Below the pieces are notes generated by a model. That model ran no database searches, was not told the DNA's origin, and saw only the letters and a list, made by a program, of their open reading frames with translations. Both the position numbers and the translations under genes were made by a program. A stretch of 64,000 nucleotides of DNA from Noviherbaspirillum aerium. Its GTDB lineage: Bacteria > Pseudomonadota > Gammaproteobacteria > Burkholderiales > Burkholderiaceae_D. The DNA lies in contig NZ_VFAH01000017.1 of assembly GCF_008929045.1 (NCBI RefSeq), positions 1 to 64,000 on the forward strand. The letters are read 5' to 3'. Shown here in pieces: positions 62,932 to 64,000 of this stretch (its first letter is position 1; each line of letters opens with the position of its first letter).

Positions 62932-63552
62932 TTTTCTCTCATCCTGTCGGGAAAAGTCTTGTTACTTCCGCCCCTTCGGCAACATGGCACGTTCTTGCAG
63001 CAAGGGCAACTGTGTCAATACACGAACCGGTTTATCAAAAGAGAATGAGTTCCACTGGAAGGTTACAAGATACCTTATAAAAAAATATAACGCCAGCAAG
63101 CTTCAATGGCTTCGTTTAGTGTTCAAACGCCTGCTCACCACCTGAAACATGAGATTTGGCGGCACGGTTCTTCTGGCATTAATGAAGGATTCATTACGGA
63201 CGGGGTGATATATGGATGCCGCCATCCGGTTGATGCTGCTCACGAACTGGCCAGTATCGCAGTATCCCAGTATCCAATGGCAGAAGGAAAACACTTATGG
63301 ACGAATCCATTTTTCCAAAGCCCGTGAAATCACAAATCTCACATTGAATATGCTGCCGCATATTTGCCCGCGCATCACTGAATCAATCCGCTTCTGCGGT
63401 TAGTGTTACACTTGTCCCCGCGTTGGTTCTCCTATCAGCCTGTTTGTCGACGCTCGCGATCAGATCCTCTTTCCGCGTTTCATTCCCTTAAGCGATTCCG
63501 CCTAGACTGGTTCGTGCCTTTGCACGCAGGTAGATTCTTGGAGCAATTCCCT
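62932..63552. other. Intergenic region / long leader before the DEAD-box helicase gene
   Basis: No supported gene. The last 150 bp may be an untranslated leader of the helicase gene, which in many proteobacteria has a long 5' leader, but no conserved structure was identified. Confidence 0.4.
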
Positions 63553-64000
63553 ATGCATTTCACTGAACTCGGCTTGTCCGCCGACATTTTGCGCGCCATT
63601 TCCGAACAAGGCTACAGCACGCCTACCCCTATTCAGGCACAGGCGATTCCCGTCGTGCTTGAAGGGCATGACTTGATGGCCGCTGCCCAGACCGGCACCG
63701 GCAAGACTGCCGGCTTTACCTTGCCTGTCCTGCAACTGCTCAGCAGCCGCAGCAACTCCGCGCACACCAAGCCCCGCGTTCTGGTACTGACCCCGACACG
63801 CGAACTCGCTGCCCAGGTCGAGGACAGCGTTCGAACCTACGGCAAGTATCTGCCGCTTAAATCCGCCGTGATTTACGGCGGCGTCGGCATGGTGCCGCAA
63901 ACCAGGGCTTTGCGTTCTGGCGTCGACATCATCGTCGCCACGCCGGGTCGCCTGCTCGATCACGTCAATCAAGGCAACGTCGATCTGTCCGGCATTGAAA
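63553..64000 (+). CDS. rhlE: DEAD-box RNA helicase, RhlE type (runs off the window)
   Basis: ATG 63553 (GGAG 9 nt upstream) begins [20 protein letters not shown]. The visible 149 codons contain the Q motif ([14 protein letters not shown]), motif I/Walker A ([11 protein letters not shown]), motif Ia (PTRELAAQ), the GG motif (YGGVGM) and motif Ib (TPGRLLDH). The later motifs, including DEAD itself, lie beyond the window. RhlE helicases remodel RNA structures in ribosome assembly and RNA decay, especially in the cold. The assignment to RhlE rather than another DEAD-box type rests on the N-terminal sequence alone. Confidence 0.85.
   Translation, partial: MHFTELGLSADILRAISEQGYSTPTPIQAQAIPVVLEGHDLMAAAQTGTGKTAGFTLPVLQLLSSRSNSAHTKPRVLVLTPTRELAAQVEDSVRTYGKYLPLKSAVIYGGVGMVPQTRALRSGVDIIVATPGRLLDHVNQGNVDLSGIE

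Noticed and set aside
63502-63972. 156-codon minus-strand frame at the window end
   Set aside because: It is antisense to the DEAD-box helicase, whose motifs are clear on the plus strand.

Overview
The window reads as part of a betaproteobacterial chromosome, most likely Burkholderiales and probably near the Oxalobacteraceae (Herbaspirillum/Noviherbaspirillum-like). This is inferred from tripartite-tricarboxylate 'Bug' solute receptors, a class I PHA synthase, IclR- and LysR-controlled catabolic operons, many hybrid sensor kinases and moderately GC-rich coding sequence. It is an accessory region: intact operons are interleaved with about a dozen decayed genes, an IS5-family remnant, an integrase remnant and palindromic MITE-like repeats. 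No rRNA, tRNA or CRISPR array was seen.

Region 1 (about 1.4-18.5 kb) looks like a low-oxygen/dormancy island. It holds a MaoC-FabI fusion divergent from phaC, a Ca2+-type P-type ATPase, an envelope protein of unknown function, two tandem-domain universal stress proteins and one single-domain UspA, a pyridoxamine-phosphate-oxidase-fold protein, a Pat-like protein (NDP-forming acyl-CoA synthetase fused to a GNAT acetyltransferase) and an Aer-type PAS chemoreceptor. Five FNR/ANR-type palindromes (1392, 3402, 10965, 11034, 16777) each have a -10-like hexamer at, or within 1 bp of, the distance expected for class II FNR activation. A tetR/PH-like operon with two palindromic operators sits within this island.

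Region 2 (18.5-30.5 kb) is mixed. It has an unrecognised frameshifted ORF, an IS5 fragment, a dead response regulator, a multi-PAS hybrid histidine kinase, a YihY-family membrane protein, a YqaE/Pmp3 peptide, a DUF4214 lipoprotein with a duplicated module, two overlapping lipoprotein genes and a decayed VOC gene.

Region 3 (30.5-45.3 kb) has an AraC regulator divergent from an oxidoreductase operon (Gfo/Idh/MocA, MDR, dead SnoaL-like gene), an EAL-CZB phosphodiesterase, a second MDR with a LysR regulator, integrase and LysR debris, a type-B carboxylesterase lipoprotein followed by a clear terminator, a Cache hybrid kinase and an EamA fragment.

Region 4 (45.7-58.6 kb) has two uptake/catabolic operons. 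The first is IclR-controlled: Bug receptor, enoyl-CoA hydratase, ADP-forming acyl-CoA synthetase, alpha/beta hydrolase. The second is LysR-controlled: gamma-glutamyltransferase, Bug receptor, GAF protein, 4-OT-like tautomerase. Palindromic repeats bounded by CTAG lie at 51.6-51.9 and 56.8-57.0 kb, and a deletion junction near 57.68 kb joins a truncated M20 peptidase to a truncated Bug gene.

Region 5 (59-64 kb) has a pseudo-receiver protein, a hemerythrin-domain protein, a Cache histidine kinase and the start of a RhlE-type DEAD-box helicase running off the window.

Functions are inferred from motifs read by eye. No alignment or search was run.
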